Assembly: GCF_043196875.1 (NCBI RefSeq)
Contig: NZ_JBEBMX010000005.1
Span: forward strand, 1-64,000
Source of the DNA: Saccharospirillum sp043196875
GTDB taxonomy: Bacteria; Pseudomonadota; Gammaproteobacteria; Pseudomonadales; Natronospirillaceae
Length of the DNA stretch: 64,000 nucleotides
Direction of reading: 5' to 3'
This document shows, piece after piece, positions 1 through 8,736 of the stretch (the stretch's first letter is position 1; every line of letters starts with the position of its first letter). Below the pieces are notes generated by a model. It was not told the origin of the DNA. It ran no database searches and saw nothing but the letters and a program-made list of their open reading frames with translations. Position numbers and translations under genes: made by a program.

Positions 1-128
1 ACCATGCCGTTGAGCTTGGTGACGTAGGTGTTGTGGTGTTTGCCGTGGTGGTATTCCAGGGTTTCCTGGGAAATGTGTGGTTCCAGGGCGTTCTTGGCGT
101 ACGGCAATGCTGGCAGTTCAAAAGCCAT
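1..128 (-). CDS. sodB: Fe superoxide dismutase, N-terminal fragment (cut by window edge)
   Basis: The first 42 residues are visible, running off the left edge of the window. They begin MAFELPALPYAKNAL and include EYHHGKHHNTYV, the N-terminal helix of iron superoxide dismutases; His27 corresponds to the first metal ligand. The family converts superoxide to oxygen and hydrogen peroxide in the cytoplasm. A GGGAG ribosome-binding site lies just upstream of the ATG. The N-terminus alone separates it from MnSOD less firmly than the full sequence would, but it matches the SodB pattern closely. It is divergent from the coiled-coil gene that follows, with about 260 bp between them. Confidence 0.9.
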   Translation of the reverse strand, partial: MAFELPALPYAKNALEPHISQETLEYHHGKHHNTYVTKLNGM

Positions 129-320
129 GGTTGCTCTCCCTCTGTCTGTTTAATAATGAATGGTCGGGAGTGCCACGGAGCCTCCCTTGTTTGACTCAGT
201 AAAGCATAATCAGGCCGCTTCGCCGGGGTTTCAAGGGGCAGTGATGTAGATGGCGAGGTGGCAAGGCGACAGGGTTCACAACTGCCGTCACAACTCTTGA
301 TGCAGCGCTTGTTGCAGCTC

Positions 321-348
321 TTGTTACAACAGGGGCGCTCCCTATAAT
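321..348 (+). promoter_or_regulatory. sigma70-type promoter for the coiled-coil gene and glpR
   Basis: TTGTTA (321-326) and a perfect TATAAT (343-348) are separated by 16 bp, about 40 bp before the next start codon. The -35 matches the consensus at four positions. The promoter would drive the membrane coiled-coil gene and the coupled glpR. Confidence 0.6.
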
Positions 349-386
349 GGCGGAACGCATTCCCATTCGAACAGGTAGTGAAAACA

Positions 387-1241
387 ATGGCCGATTCCAA
401 GCCGGGACAGGATTTTCCACCCATGATGCCGGACCGAGATGACATTCGTAATCGTCGTCCTGCCGAGCCGACACCGGCTAAGAAAGCCGCTCCTAAATCG
501 AACCCCAGCCCGAAACCGAAAGTGGCACCACCGAGTGAGAACGGCGGTGGTCCCGGCGCTTTAGTGTGGGGCCTGCTGATCGCCTCCCTGGTTCTTGTGC
601 TGGCGTTGCTGCTGTTGGTGCTCAGCCAGCGCCAGACGCTGGCGCAATACGATGAACGTTTGCAGCTCGCCGATGACCGCTTGGTGACCTTGGAACAGGC
701 ACTGACTCAGACTGATGAATCGGTGGCCATGAACGAGACCTCGATCAATGCCCGCTTTACCAGCCTGTCGGCGGCGGACGATACGCAGATGTCGGAAATC
801 CGTAAGTTGTGGGCGGTATCGAACGAGCGTAACCGCGAATGGATTGAAGCCAACCAGGCTGCGGTCGCCGATATGGACAGTCGTTTGGGTAATGTCACTT
901 CGCGCCTTGATAACCAGAGCCAAACGCTCAGCACCGTGGATACTCAGTTGGACGAATTGGCGGCGCTGGCAGCCGACCTGGATCGGGCGGTGACCGCGGT
1001 GGAAGGTCAGTTGAATGGCTTTGATGCCCAGGCCATTGATGAGCGTCTGGTGTCGCTGACGCTGGCGCAGGAAAACCAGATGATGGACATTGGTGAGCTC
1101 GCCGATCAGGTTGATAGCCTGGACCGCAGTCTGGATTCTATCGACAACGGCCGACTGGAAACCAACCGCCGTCTGGTGGCGTTAAGTGAACAACTGAAGG
1201 CTCTCGATGCGCGGGTGACCGCCTTGGGTGGCGGCCAATAA
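387..1241 (+). CDS. Single-pass inner-membrane coiled-coil protein, function unknown
   Basis: I do not recognise this 284-residue protein. It has a proline/lysine-rich cytoplasmic N-terminus of about 50 residues, one strongly hydrophobic segment (about residues 54-80, GALVWGLLIASLVLVLALLL), then about 200 residues of predicted coiled coil rich in Leu, Asp, Gln and Arg with no cysteine. This is the topology of a membrane-anchored periplasmic or scaffold coiled coil. The ATG at 387 was chosen; an in-frame GTG at 378 is the alternative. The stop codon is two bases before glpR, so the two are very probably co-transcribed and translationally coupled. No catalytic motif is visible. Confidence 0.85.
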   Translation: MADSKPGQDFPPMMPDRDDIRNRRPAEPTPAKKAAPKSNPSPKPKVAPPSENGGGPGALVWGLLIASLVLVLALLLLVLSQRQTLAQYDERLQLADDRLVTLEQALTQTDESVAMNETSINARFTSLSAADDTQMSEIRKLWAVSNERNREWIEANQAAVADMDSRLGNVTSRLDNQSQTLSTVDTQLDELAALAADLDRAVTAVEGQLNGFDAQAIDERLVSLTLAQENQMMDIGELADQVDSLDRSLDSIDNGRLETNRRLVALSEQLKALDARVTALGGGQ

Positions 1242-1243
1242 AG

Positions 1244-2032
1244 ATGGCCGCCCGGGCGATTGATAAGTCATTTAACCCGCGTCAGGCGGCGATCGTGCAG
1301 CGCATCGAACAGGGTGGCCACGCCACCATCGATGATCTGGTCGCCGCCTTTGATGTGACGCCGCAAACCATTCGCCGGGATTTGACTCTGCTTGCCGATG
1401 CCGGTCTGATTGCCCGCTTTCACGGCGGCGCCAGCCCGGTGAATTCGACTGAAAACCTGTCCTACCAGGACCGTCAGATTCTCAATCACGGCGCTAAAGA
1501 ACGCATTGCGCAGTTGGTTGCCGAGCAGATTCCCGATCACGCCAGTCTGTTTATCAATATCGGCACCACCACCGAAACCATAGCGCGGGCGCTGTTGCAG
1601 CATCGCGGTTTGCAGGTGATCACCAACAACCTCCATGTTGCGGCGATTCTCAGCCCGAAAGAAGACTTCCGGGTGATTGTCGCCAGCGGTGAAGTGCGCG
1701 CTCGTGATGGCGGCATTGTCGGCGAAGCGACGCTCGATTTTATCCGTCAGTTCAAACTCGACTACGGCATTATCGGTATCAGCGGCATTGAAGAAGATGG
1801 CGCGCTGCTCGACTACGATTACCGCGAAGTGCGCGTCGCCCAAACCATTATGGAACAAAGCCGACAAGTCTTACTCGCCGCCGACCATTCCAAATTCGGC
1901 CGCCGCGCTATGGTGCGTTTGGGGCACATTACCCAGGCGGACGTGTTTGTGACGGACGTAGCGCCGCCGCAGGCAATTGTTGAGCAACTCGAAGCCGCTG
2001 AAGTGCGGCTGATTGTTGCGGGAGACGCTTAA
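1244..2032 (+). CDS. glpR: DeoR-family repressor of glycerol-3-phosphate genes
   Basis: A 262-residue DeoR-family regulator. An N-terminal helix-turn-helix (about residues 12-65, with VTPQTIRRDL as recognition region) is followed by a sugar-phosphate-binding DeoRC domain containing FINIGTTTETIA, the RDGGIVGEATLDFI block and AADHSKFGRRAMV. These blocks align closely with E. coli GlpR, which represses glycerol catabolism genes and is released by glycerol-3-phosphate. No glp structural genes lie in the window, so its targets are remote. It starts two bases after the coiled-coil gene without a clear ribosome-binding site, consistent with translational coupling. Its last codons overlap the start of a dispersed repeat. 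Confidence 0.9.
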   Translation: MAARAIDKSFNPRQAAIVQRIEQGGHATIDDLVAAFDVTPQTIRRDLTLLADAGLIARFHGGASPVNSTENLSYQDRQILNHGAKERIAQLVAEQIPDHASLFINIGTTTETIARALLQHRGLQVITNNLHVAAILSPKEDFRVIVASGEVRARDGGIVGEATLDFIRQFKLDYGIIGISGIEEDGALLDYDYREVRVAQTIMEQSRQVLLAADHSKFGRRAMVRLGHITQADVFVTDVAPPQAIVEQLEAAEVRLIVAGDA

Positions 2033-2228
2033 GGCGCTGCGCGCCGGGAGACGGAAGACGCCGGATACAAAAAAGGGAGGCGCCATCAGGCGCCTCCCTT
2101 TTTTTGCTTAACGCTTGGGTGCTGCGCACCCGGGAGACGGGAGATGCTAAATACACAAAACTAAACCGTCGCAAGCATTCAGCGTCTCCCGTCTCCCGTC
2201 CAGCATCAAGCGGGCGCGCTCCGCGCGC
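2018..2228. repeat. Dispersed inverted-repeat (BIME-like) element, locus 1
   Basis: Units built from GGGAGACG[G/A][G/A]AGACGC next to a small GC hairpin occur at the end of glpR (about 2018-2055), again at about 2109-2146, and in opposite orientation at about 2180-2228 (GCGTCTCCCGTCTCCCG followed by GCGGGCGCGCTCCGCGCGCC). The element includes the final codons of glpR and surrounds an intrinsic terminator. The same design recurs at 26765-26888. It resembles REP/BIME-type intergenic palindromic elements; no coding potential is visible. Confidence 0.75.
2071..2106. terminator. Bidirectional intrinsic terminator between glpR and dapD
   Basis: A perfect GGGAGGCGCC / GGCGCCTCCC stem with an ATCA loop is flanked by an A-run on the left and a T-run on the right, so it can end both the glpR transcript and the convergent dapD transcript. 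Confidence 0.9.
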
Positions 2229-3257
2229 CTAATTCCGATGCAACTCGCTGTTCAGTTCGACCTGAGATTTGTTGGTCAAACATTCCACCCGGCCGGTTTC
2301 GGCGTTGCGCCAGAACAGCAGGTCAGACTTGCCAGCCAGGTCGCGGGCTTTAACGGTTTCGACGGCTTGCTTGTTGCTGTCGAGCAGGGTGACCTTGGTG
2401 CCGGCGGTGATGTACAGACCGGCTTCGACGGTGCAGCGGTCGCCCAACGGAATACCAACACCGGAGTTGGCGCCGAGCAGTGAATTCTGCCCCATGGAAA
2501 CGACCACTTTGCCGCCGCCCGAGAGCGTACCCATGATGGACGCGCCACCACCGACGTCCGAACCTTCGCCGACCATAACGCCAGCCGAGATACGGCCTTC
2601 AACCATAGAAGCACCCGCGGTACCGGCGTTGAAGTTAACAAAGCCTTCGTGCATGACGGTGGTGCCTTCGCCCAGGTGAGCGCCGAGGCGAACACGCGCA
2701 GTATCGGCGATGCGTACGCCGGTCGGCACAATGTAGTCAGCCAGTTTGGGAAATTTATCGACGCAGTTCACTTCCAGCACCCGACCGGCCAGACGCGCTT
2801 CCATCTGACGTTCGGCGAGCTCGGGCAGGTCGATCGGACCTTCGCTGGTCCAGGCGATGTTATGCAGCAGAGCAAACATACCTTCCAGAGAACAGCCATG
2901 CGGTTGCACCAGCCGGTGCGAAATCAACTGCAGTTTCAGGAAAACCTCAGCCACCGAACTGGGCGCTGAGTCGCTTTCAAGTGCGACCAGAATCATCGTC
3001 TGATGGCTGCTTTCACCGGCTCGGCAGAATTGTGCATTGATGCTTTGGCTGGCGTCGCTGAAGCGGCTGGCCAGTTCGTTCATCTGGGCGCTTTCGAGCA
3101 CGAACACTTCGTTGCCGCCGTTCAGTTTTACCACCTCGGTCAGCGCGGCAACCAGAGCGTCGGCCGGGTTCAGAATCGGCTCTGGAAACCAGGCCTCGAT
3201 GATTTTGCCATCCTTGTTGCGGGTGGCCGTGCCGACGGCCAGAGCGAAATAACTCAT
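2229..3257 (-). CDS. dapD: Tetrahydrodipicolinate N-succinyltransferase
   Basis: A 342-residue protein of the long Pseudomonas/actinobacterial DapD class. It transfers succinyl from succinyl-CoA to tetrahydrodipicolinate in the DAP/lysine pathway, in the cytoplasm as a trimer. The C-terminal half shows the left-handed beta-helix pattern of hexapeptide-repeat acyltransferases (HLGEGTTVMHEGFVNFNAG, VGEGSDVGGGASIMG). The N-terminal half is longer than in the 274-residue E. coli enzyme, as expected for this subclass. It is the last gene of a minus-strand group with the YffB-like protein, dapC and glnD; dapC catalyses the next step of the same pathway. Confidence 0.95.
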   Translation of the reverse strand: MSYFALAVGTATRNKDGKIIEAWFPEPILNPADALVAALTEVVKLNGGNEVFVLESAQMNELASRFSDASQSINAQFCRAGESSHQTMILVALESDSAPSSVAEVFLKLQLISHRLVQPHGCSLEGMFALLHNIAWTSEGPIDLPELAERQMEARLAGRVLEVNCVDKFPKLADYIVPTGVRIADTARVRLGAHLGEGTTVMHEGFVNFNAGTAGASMVEGRISAGVMVGEGSDVGGGASIMGTLSGGGKVVVSMGQNSLLGANSGVGIPLGDRCTVEAGLYITAGTKVTLLDSNKQAVETVKARDLAGKSDLLFWRNAETGRVECLTNKSQVELNSELHRN

Positions 3258-3307
3258 CCGGTTTTCCTCAATATGTTCAGTCAGTCAGGTTCGGGTGCAT
3301 CGCTGCA

Positions 3308-3658
3308 TCAGTCCAGCGACAGCAAATCTTTGAAGGCCTGTTCGTTGTATCCCACCGCGGCGAGACCACGTTGTTCCACCACCGGTCTTTTGATGACCGA
3401 TGGATTTTCGATCATCAGTTCGATGGCCTTTTCCGGCGTTAAATCAGCTTTGCGTGATGCCTCGATATTACGCCAGGTTGTACCGCGTTTGTTGATCAGA
3501 TTTTCCCAGCCGACGTGCGGAAACCAGGCGCGCAGCAGCTCTTCCGTTGGCGGTGTTTTCTTGTAGTCGATAAATTCGTAATCCGCGCCCTGGTCGTTAA
3601 ACCAGGCGAGCGTTTTTTTAATGGTGTCGCAATTGCGTATTCCGTAGATTCGGATCAT
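3308..3658 (-). CDS. ArsC/Spx-family protein, YffB type
   Basis: A 116-residue thioredoxin-fold protein of the ArsC/Spx/YffB family. The N-terminus MIRIYGIRNCDTIKK carries the single conserved cysteine (Cys10), and the RGTTWR block and IKRPV are typical of YffB. True arsenate reductases have a second conserved region and usually sit in ars operons; neither is seen. The real substrate of YffB proteins is not settled. The gene lies between dapD and dapC, as in Pseudomonas, which suggests co-expression with lysine biosynthesis rather than metal resistance. Confidence 0.85.
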   Translation of the reverse strand: MIRIYGIRNCDTIKKTLAWFNDQGADYEFIDYKKTPPTEELLRAWFPHVGWENLINKRGTTWRNIEASRKADLTPEKAIELMIENPSVIKRPVVEQRGLAAVGYNEQAFKDLLSLD

Positions 3659-3714
3659 GGCGTCCGCCCCATAAGGCTGTTGTCGGGTTGGCAGTCGTCG
3701 TTAGTCAATTGAAT

Positions 3715-4896
3715 TCAGAGCAGGGATCGCAACCGTTCGGCCGCTTCGATGCAGGCATCCAACTCGGCGACCAGGGCAATACGTACATGGCCATAACCGG
3801 GGTTGATGCCGTCGACCTGGCGCGACAAATATTGGCCGGGCAACACATGGATGTTGGCTTTTTCCAGCCACAAACGCGCGATCTGCTCGTCGTCGGTTTC
3901 CAGGTTGGGCCAAAGGTAAAAGCTGGCGTCGGGGATGTCCACCGGCATTTTGTCGCCGAGAATCTGTTGCACCGCCTGATACTTCTGGTTGTACAGCACA
4001 CGGTTTTCGATGACGTGGCTTTCATCATTCCAGGCGGCAATAGAAACGTGCTGAGTCGGTAGCGGCATGGCGCAGCCGTGGTAGGTGCGATAGCGCAAAA
4101 AGGTCGCTAATAAGTCGGCATCACCGGCGACAAAACCCGAACGCAAACCGGGCAGGTTGGAGCGCTTGCTCAGGCTGTGAAACACCAGACAGTTTTGGAA
4201 ACCACCTTCCAGACTGGCCGCTTGCAACAGCCCCGGCGGCGGATTGTTTTCATCGCGATAAAGCTCTGAATAACACTCATCGCTGACCAGAATAACGTCG
4301 TGCGCCCGTGCTTTTTTCACCAGGGCGCGCAGTTGATCGAGTTCGATCAAACGGCCCGATGGATTGCCCGGGTTGCAGATAAACAGCAGTTGGCAGTTAT
4401 CCCAGTCGGCATCGCTGAGCGCGTCGAAATCGGGTTGGTAACCAGTGTCTGCGGTGCAGGGTAAATAGCGCGGTTCGCCGCCGGCGAGGAAAGCCGCGCC
4501 TTCATAGATCTGGTAGAACGGATTGGGCATCCAGACTTCGTTTTTTGATGAGTCGGCATCGAATAACGCCTGCACCACCGAGAACAGCGCTTCGCGGGTT
4601 CCGGTGACCGGCAGAACATTTTTGTCGGCGCTCAATTCAGTGTCTTGTAAGGCATAGCGCCGCTGACACCAATCGGCGATGGCCTGACGCAGTTGCGGCA
4701 AACCGGCGGTGGCTGGATAAACCGAAAACCCGTCCAGATTGGCGTGCAGTTGTTCGGCTAAAAAGGCGGGCGCGGCGTGCTTGGGTTCGCCAATGCCCCA
4801 AAGCACGGCGGGCAGGTCGGCCGGTTGAATATCGGCCGTCAGTGCTTTGAGTTTCTCAAAGGGGTAGGGATGCAGACGCGCCATCCGGCTGTTCAT
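3715..4896 (-). CDS. dapC: Succinyldiaminopimelate aminotransferase
   Basis: A 393-residue fold-type I PLP aminotransferase. FICNPGNPSGR and the lysine block FHSLSKRSNLPGLRSGF (Schiff-base Lys in SLSKR) mark the PLP site. Together with the neighbouring dapD and the N-terminal FEKLKALTADI pattern, this fits DapC, which makes N-succinyl-LL-2,6-diaminopimelate from the keto acid. The start codon overlaps the stop codon of glnD by four bases (ATGA), so translation of the two is coupled. A general aspartate-type aminotransferase is the alternative, but the neighbourhood argues for DapC. Confidence 0.9.
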   Translation of the reverse strand: MNSRMARLHPYPFEKLKALTADIQPADLPAVLWGIGEPKHAAPAFLAEQLHANLDGFSVYPATAGLPQLRQAIADWCQRRYALQDTELSADKNVLPVTGTREALFSVVQALFDADSSKNEVWMPNPFYQIYEGAAFLAGGEPRYLPCTADTGYQPDFDALSDADWDNCQLLFICNPGNPSGRLIELDQLRALVKKARAHDVILVSDECYSELYRDENNPPPGLLQAASLEGGFQNCLVFHSLSKRSNLPGLRSGFVAGDADLLATFLRYRTYHGCAMPLPTQHVSIAAWNDESHVIENRVLYNQKYQAVQQILGDKMPVDIPDASFYLWPNLETDDEQIARLWLEKANIHVLPGQYLSRQVDGINPGYGHVRIALVAELDACIEAAERLRSLL

Positions 4897-7577
4897 TCGC
4901 TTTGTCCTTCCACGATGATGGCTTCGAGGGTGCGTTGCAGGTTCTCGACCAGACGCGATTCGTGCAGCGGTTCGTCGTCGCGATCGACGACAAAGAAAAC
5001 GTCTTCGACGCGCTCGCCGAGCGTTGAAATGCGCGCGCTTTGCATGCGCAGATCGAGCCGTTTAAAGGCGCGGCCGATATCGGCCAACAGACCCGGGCGG
5101 TCGGAGGTAATGATTTCCACCACGGTGCGCTGATTGGCCGGATCGTTACTGACGGTGATCTGCGGTGGCATGGCGAAATGTTTGAGCCGGCGCGACAGCC
5201 GACGATTCGGCGTGGCGGTTTCTTCCGGGTCCTGAATGGCGAGCAGCAGACGGCGTTGAATGTCGCGCAGCCGTTCCGGATTGTTGCCGATGCTGTGGCC
5301 GTCTTCATCGAGCACGATAAAGGTATCGAGACTGAAATCGGATGACGAGGACGTCATGATGCGCGCGTCCTGAATGTCGAGTTCCAGTTGGTCGAGGCAG
5401 GCGGCGATGTCAGCAAAGAGGTGCGGCCGGTCCGGTGCGTAGATAAAAATCTGAGTGGCGCCGGCGTAGCCTTCGGCGTCGGTTTCGCGAATCAATACCA
5501 GCGGGACATTGAGGCCGTGGTTGGCAATGGCGCGCGTGTGCCAGGCGATGTTTTCCGCTGATTCGCGCAGGAAATAATCGTCACCCGGGTTGTCCCAGAG
5601 TTCGAGAATTTCGCGTTCTGAATAGCCATCGTCGCGCAATAAGGCCAGGGCGCCGTTTTTCACTTCCTCGATGCGCTCTTCTTTATTGACCGGGTTTTCC
5701 AAACCGCGACGCAGGGCGCGCAGCGTTTCGTTGTAGAGTTTTTTCAACAAGGAAGCGCGCCACGAATTCCACAGGTTGGGATTGGTGGCGTAGATGTCGG
5801 CGACGGTGAGCACGTAGAGATAATTCAAGCGGTGCAGATCGCTGACTTGCTGGGCGAAGTGGTTGATCACTTCGGGATCGGAAATGTCCTCGCGCTGAGC
5901 CGTCATCGACATCAATAAATGGTTGCGCACCAGCCAGACGACCAGGTCGGACTCCCAGCCGGTGAGACGATGACGGCGCGCAAAACGTTGCACTTCGTCG
6001 GCGCCTTCGATGGAGTGATCGCTGCCGCGGCCTTTACCGATGTCGTGATAGAGCGCCGCCACATAGGCCAGTTCCACCTTGGGCAACTGATGAATGATCT
6101 TGGTGGCGATGGGAAACTGGACGGTGTTGTTGGCGTGGCGGAAACGGCGCAGGTTGCGGATAGTCAGCAGCGAGTGGGCATCGACGGTGTAGACGTGAAA
6201 CAGATCGTATTGCATCTGCCCGACAATGCGGCCGAACTCCGGCAAATAGAGACCGAGCACGCCGTATTGGTTCATGCGCATCAGGTTGGTCGATACGCCG
6301 GCCGGGCTGCGCATCAATTCCATAAAGAAGGTGATGTTGCGCAAATCCTGGCGGAATTTGCCGTCGATGCGGTGACGGTTGGCGAAAATCTGCCGCAAGG
6401 TCGCCGCGCGAATGCCTTTGATTTCCGGGCGTTGGGCACAGAGTACAAAGACTTCCATCAGCGCTGACGGAGTGCGGATAAAAACGGTTTCGTCGATGGT
6501 TTCGATGTAGCCGCTGCTGATCTGGAAACGGCTGTTGATGGGGATGACCTGGTCGTCGTCTTCAGCGCCGAGTATGGTTTCATCGAAATGCTGCAACAAC
6601 ATGATGTTCAGCGCGCGCAGCCGGAAAACCTGACGGAAATAATCCTGCATCAGATGTTCGACGGCGAGCTGACCATCGCGGTCGCGGTAACCGAATTGCT
6701 CGGCGACCTTTTCCTGCAAGTCGAACAACAGGCGGTCTTCTTCGCGGCCGCTGAAACGGTGCAACGCATAACGGATGCGCCACAGATAATCCTGACCTTC
6801 GAGCAAACCCTGATATTCAGCGTCGGTCAGAAAACCGCGCTCGACCAGTTCGCTTAAATCGGTATCGCCGAAATAACGTTTGGCCACCCAGGCGACTGTC
6901 TGTATATCGCGCAGTCCGCCGGGACCGGCTTTAACGTTGGGCTCAAGGTTGTATTCGGTTTCGTGATATTTCTGGTGACGATGGGTCTGCTCGTTGATCT
7001 TGGCTTTATAGAAAGCCTCGCTCGGCCAGATATGCGCCGGACTGATCAGCGCGCTGACCTTTAACCGCAAGCCAGTGTTGCCGGCCAGGGTGCGGGTTTC
7101 CATTAAATTGGTGGTGACGGTGACATCGCCTTCGGCTTCTTCGCGGCAGGCGTCGATGGTGCGCACCGAGTGGCCGATGTCGAGTTTGAGATCCCACATC
7201 AGGGTGAGGAAGGACTGAATCGATTCGACGTTGGCGTCGATGCAGGCTTCATCACTGAACAACAATAACAAGTCGATGTCAGACTTGGGCAGCAGTTCGC
7301 CGCGGCCATAGCCACCGACGGCGATCAGTGCCAGATCATCCGGGCGTTGCCAGTCGAACTGTTGCCAGGCGGTGTGCAGAATCTGATCCAGCGCCCAGGC
7401 GCGGCCGAACACCAGGCTGCGAATGGGTTCTCCGTGATCGAAGCGTTTATCGAGGCGTTGTTGCAGATCGTCCAGCGCCTGGCGCAAAACCGGAATGGGC
7501 GGGCGCTCGGCCAGCGCCTGGCGCAAGCCGTCGATATCGACCAGATCGGTGTCAGCGTATTCGCTCAGCGTCATCAT
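4893..7577 (-). CDS. glnD: Bifunctional PII uridylyltransferase / uridylyl-removing enzyme
   Basis: About 894 residues, the usual GlnD length. In order: a nucleotidyltransferase domain (GGYGRGELLPKSDIDLLLL, catalytic Asp pair), a substrate-recognition helical region, an HD domain (ALYHDIGKGRGSDH) that removes UMP, and two C-terminal ACT domains (around YAPDRPHLFADIA and ITSDRPGLLADIG) that bind glutamine. It senses glutamine and modifies the PII proteins, thereby controlling glutamine synthetase and Ntr genes. The start is uncertain: tandem ATGs at 7577 and 7574 or a GTG at 7586; GGGA just upstream favours the ATGs. It overlaps dapC by four bases. Confidence 0.93.
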   Translation of the reverse strand: MMTLSEYADTDLVDIDGLRQALAERPPIPVLRQALDDLQQRLDKRFDHGEPIRSLVFGRAWALDQILHTAWQQFDWQRPDDLALIAVGGYGRGELLPKSDIDLLLLFSDEACIDANVESIQSFLTLMWDLKLDIGHSVRTIDACREEAEGDVTVTTNLMETRTLAGNTGLRLKVSALISPAHIWPSEAFYKAKINEQTHRHQKYHETEYNLEPNVKAGPGGLRDIQTVAWVAKRYFGDTDLSELVERGFLTDAEYQGLLEGQDYLWRIRYALHRFSGREEDRLLFDLQEKVAEQFGYRDRDGQLAVEHLMQDYFRQVFRLRALNIMLLQHFDETILGAEDDDQVIPINSRFQISSGYIETIDETVFIRTPSALMEVFVLCAQRPEIKGIRAATLRQIFANRHRIDGKFRQDLRNITFFMELMRSPAGVSTNLMRMNQYGVLGLYLPEFGRIVGQMQYDLFHVYTVDAHSLLTIRNLRRFRHANNTVQFPIATKIIHQLPKVELAYVAALYHDIGKGRGSDHSIEGADEVQRFARRHRLTGWESDLVVWLVRNHLLMSMTAQREDISDPEVINHFAQQVSDLHRLNYLYVLTVADIYATNPNLWNSWRASLLKKLYNETLRALRRGLENPVNKEERIEEVKNGALALLRDDGYSEREILELWDNPGDDYFLRESAENIAWHTRAIANHGLNVPLVLIRETDAEGYAGATQIFIYAPDRPHLFADIAACLDQLELDIQDARIMTSSSSDFSLDTFIVLDEDGHSIGNNPERLRDIQRRLLLAIQDPEETATPNRRLSRRLKHFAMPPQITVSNDPANQRTVVEIITSDRPGLLADIGRAFKRLDLRMQSARISTLGERVEDVFFVVDRDDEPLHESRLVENLQRTLEAIIVEGQSE

Positions 7578-7642
7578 TCGTCCCACAGGAAAACCGGCCC
7601 TGGCCGGTAGACGTGGCCCGGCCGGACGGCCGGAGCCTGATC

Positions 7643-8419
7643 TCAGAAGGTTTCTTCAGTGCGCTTGGTGAGTACCTCAACACCGGTGGCGGTGACCAGC
7701 AGGGTATGCTCCCACTGCGCCGAGGCTTTGCGGTCTTTGGTGACCACGGTCCATTGATCACCGAGCACCTTGGACTGCGGTTTACCGGCGTTGATCATCG
7801 GTTCGATGGTGAAGGTCATGCCTTCTTTCAATTCCAGGCCGGTGCCGGGCTTGCCGTAATGCAGTACCTGCGGATCTTCATGGAATACCGCGCCAATGCC
7901 ATGGCCGCAGTATTCGCGCACCACTGAGTAATAGTTGCTTTCGGCGTGCTGCTGGATGACGTGACCGATATCGCCCAGACGCGTACCGGGCTTGACCAGC
8001 TCGATACCTTTATACAGACACTCCTGAGTCACCCGCACCAGACGCTCCAGGTGCGCCGGGGCTTCACCGACGAAATACATTTTGCTGGTATCGCCGTGAT
8101 AGCCATCTTTAATGACGGTGACGTCGATATTAACAATGTCGCCTTTCTTGAGGATCTTGTCGTCGCTGGGAATGCCGTGACAGATTACGTGGTTGACCGA
8201 TGTACAGACTGATTTGGGAAAGGGTGGATTACCGTAGTTCAGCGGCGCTGGAATCGCCTTTTGTACATCGACAATATAGTTGTGGCAGAGGCGGTCGAGC
8301 TCACCGGTACTGACACCGGGTTTGACGTGCTCGCCGATCATCTCCAGCACCTCGGCGGCCAGGCGGCCGGCGACGCGCATCTTTTCAATTTCCTCAGCGG
8401 TCTTGATGGTTACAGCCAT
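7643..8419 (-). CDS. map: Type I methionine aminopeptidase
   Basis: A 258-residue type Ia enzyme that removes the initiator methionine from new proteins. Metal ligands are in place: Asp in VNIDVTV, Asp in YHGDTSKM, His in GHGIG, Glu in FTIEPM and Glu near the C-terminus in WEHTLLVT. Length and the SVNHVICHGIP block match the E. coli enzyme. It is divergent from rpsB, the conserved map/rpsB pair of gammaproteobacteria, separated by about 320 bp holding the rpsB promoter and leader. Confidence 0.96.
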   Translation of the reverse strand: MAVTIKTAEEIEKMRVAGRLAAEVLEMIGEHVKPGVSTGELDRLCHNYIVDVQKAIPAPLNYGNPPFPKSVCTSVNHVICHGIPSDDKILKKGDIVNIDVTVIKDGYHGDTSKMYFVGEAPAHLERLVRVTQECLYKGIELVKPGTRLGDIGHVIQQHAESNYYSVVREYCGHGIGAVFHEDPQVLHYGKPGTGLELKEGMTFTIEPMINAGKPQSKVLGDQWTVVTKDRKASAQWEHTLLVTATGVEVLTKRTEETF

Positions 8420-8535
8420 GGGGGTCTCAAGCAGATGGTGATTCGTAGCGCGCTAGTTTACCGATTTTGAGTGCAGGTTGCAGCCTTGTGACATAAAGCC
8501 AGACGGTTGCCAGCTGCTCATGGCGCCGCTCGGCG

Positions 8536-8564
8536 TTGAGTTCGCTGGCTCGCTGTGGTATAAA
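8536..8564 (+). promoter_or_regulatory. Promoter of the rpsB-tsf operon
   Basis: TTGAGT (8536-8541) and TATAAA (8559-8564) are spaced 17 bp apart, followed by a GC-rich discriminator (GCGCGCCG), the arrangement typical of stringently controlled ribosomal promoters. The transcript would start near 8571, giving a leader of roughly 165 nt before rpsB. Confidence 0.6.
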
Positions 8565-8571
8565 GCGCGCC

Positions 8572-8736
8572 GCTCTGGGCTGCCTGATGGACAGTCCGGG
8601 TTTACTGCCAGTGGATAACCGCTGGTGAATCCTAACTCTCACATGCGCCGGCACATGATTCCGGGTGCCTTTGTCCGAACGGACGGAGGTTGGATCATGG
8701 GGCGTGTGGAGGCCTAACCCGAACAGTGAGGACAAT
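8572..8736 (+). promoter_or_regulatory. Probable structured rpsB 5' leader (S2 autoregulation)
   Basis: About 165 nt of untranslated leader contain several complementary segments and end in a GTGAGGAC ribosome-binding site. In E. coli, S2 represses its own operon through the rpsB leader and a conserved structure has been described across gammaproteobacteria. The identity here rests on position and length only; no covariance check was possible. Confidence 0.4.

Noticed and set aside
3308..3658. Arsenate reductase (arsC) as part of a resistance operon
   Set aside because: The protein is of the YffB branch and sits in the dap cluster; no arsB, arsR or arsH is nearby.
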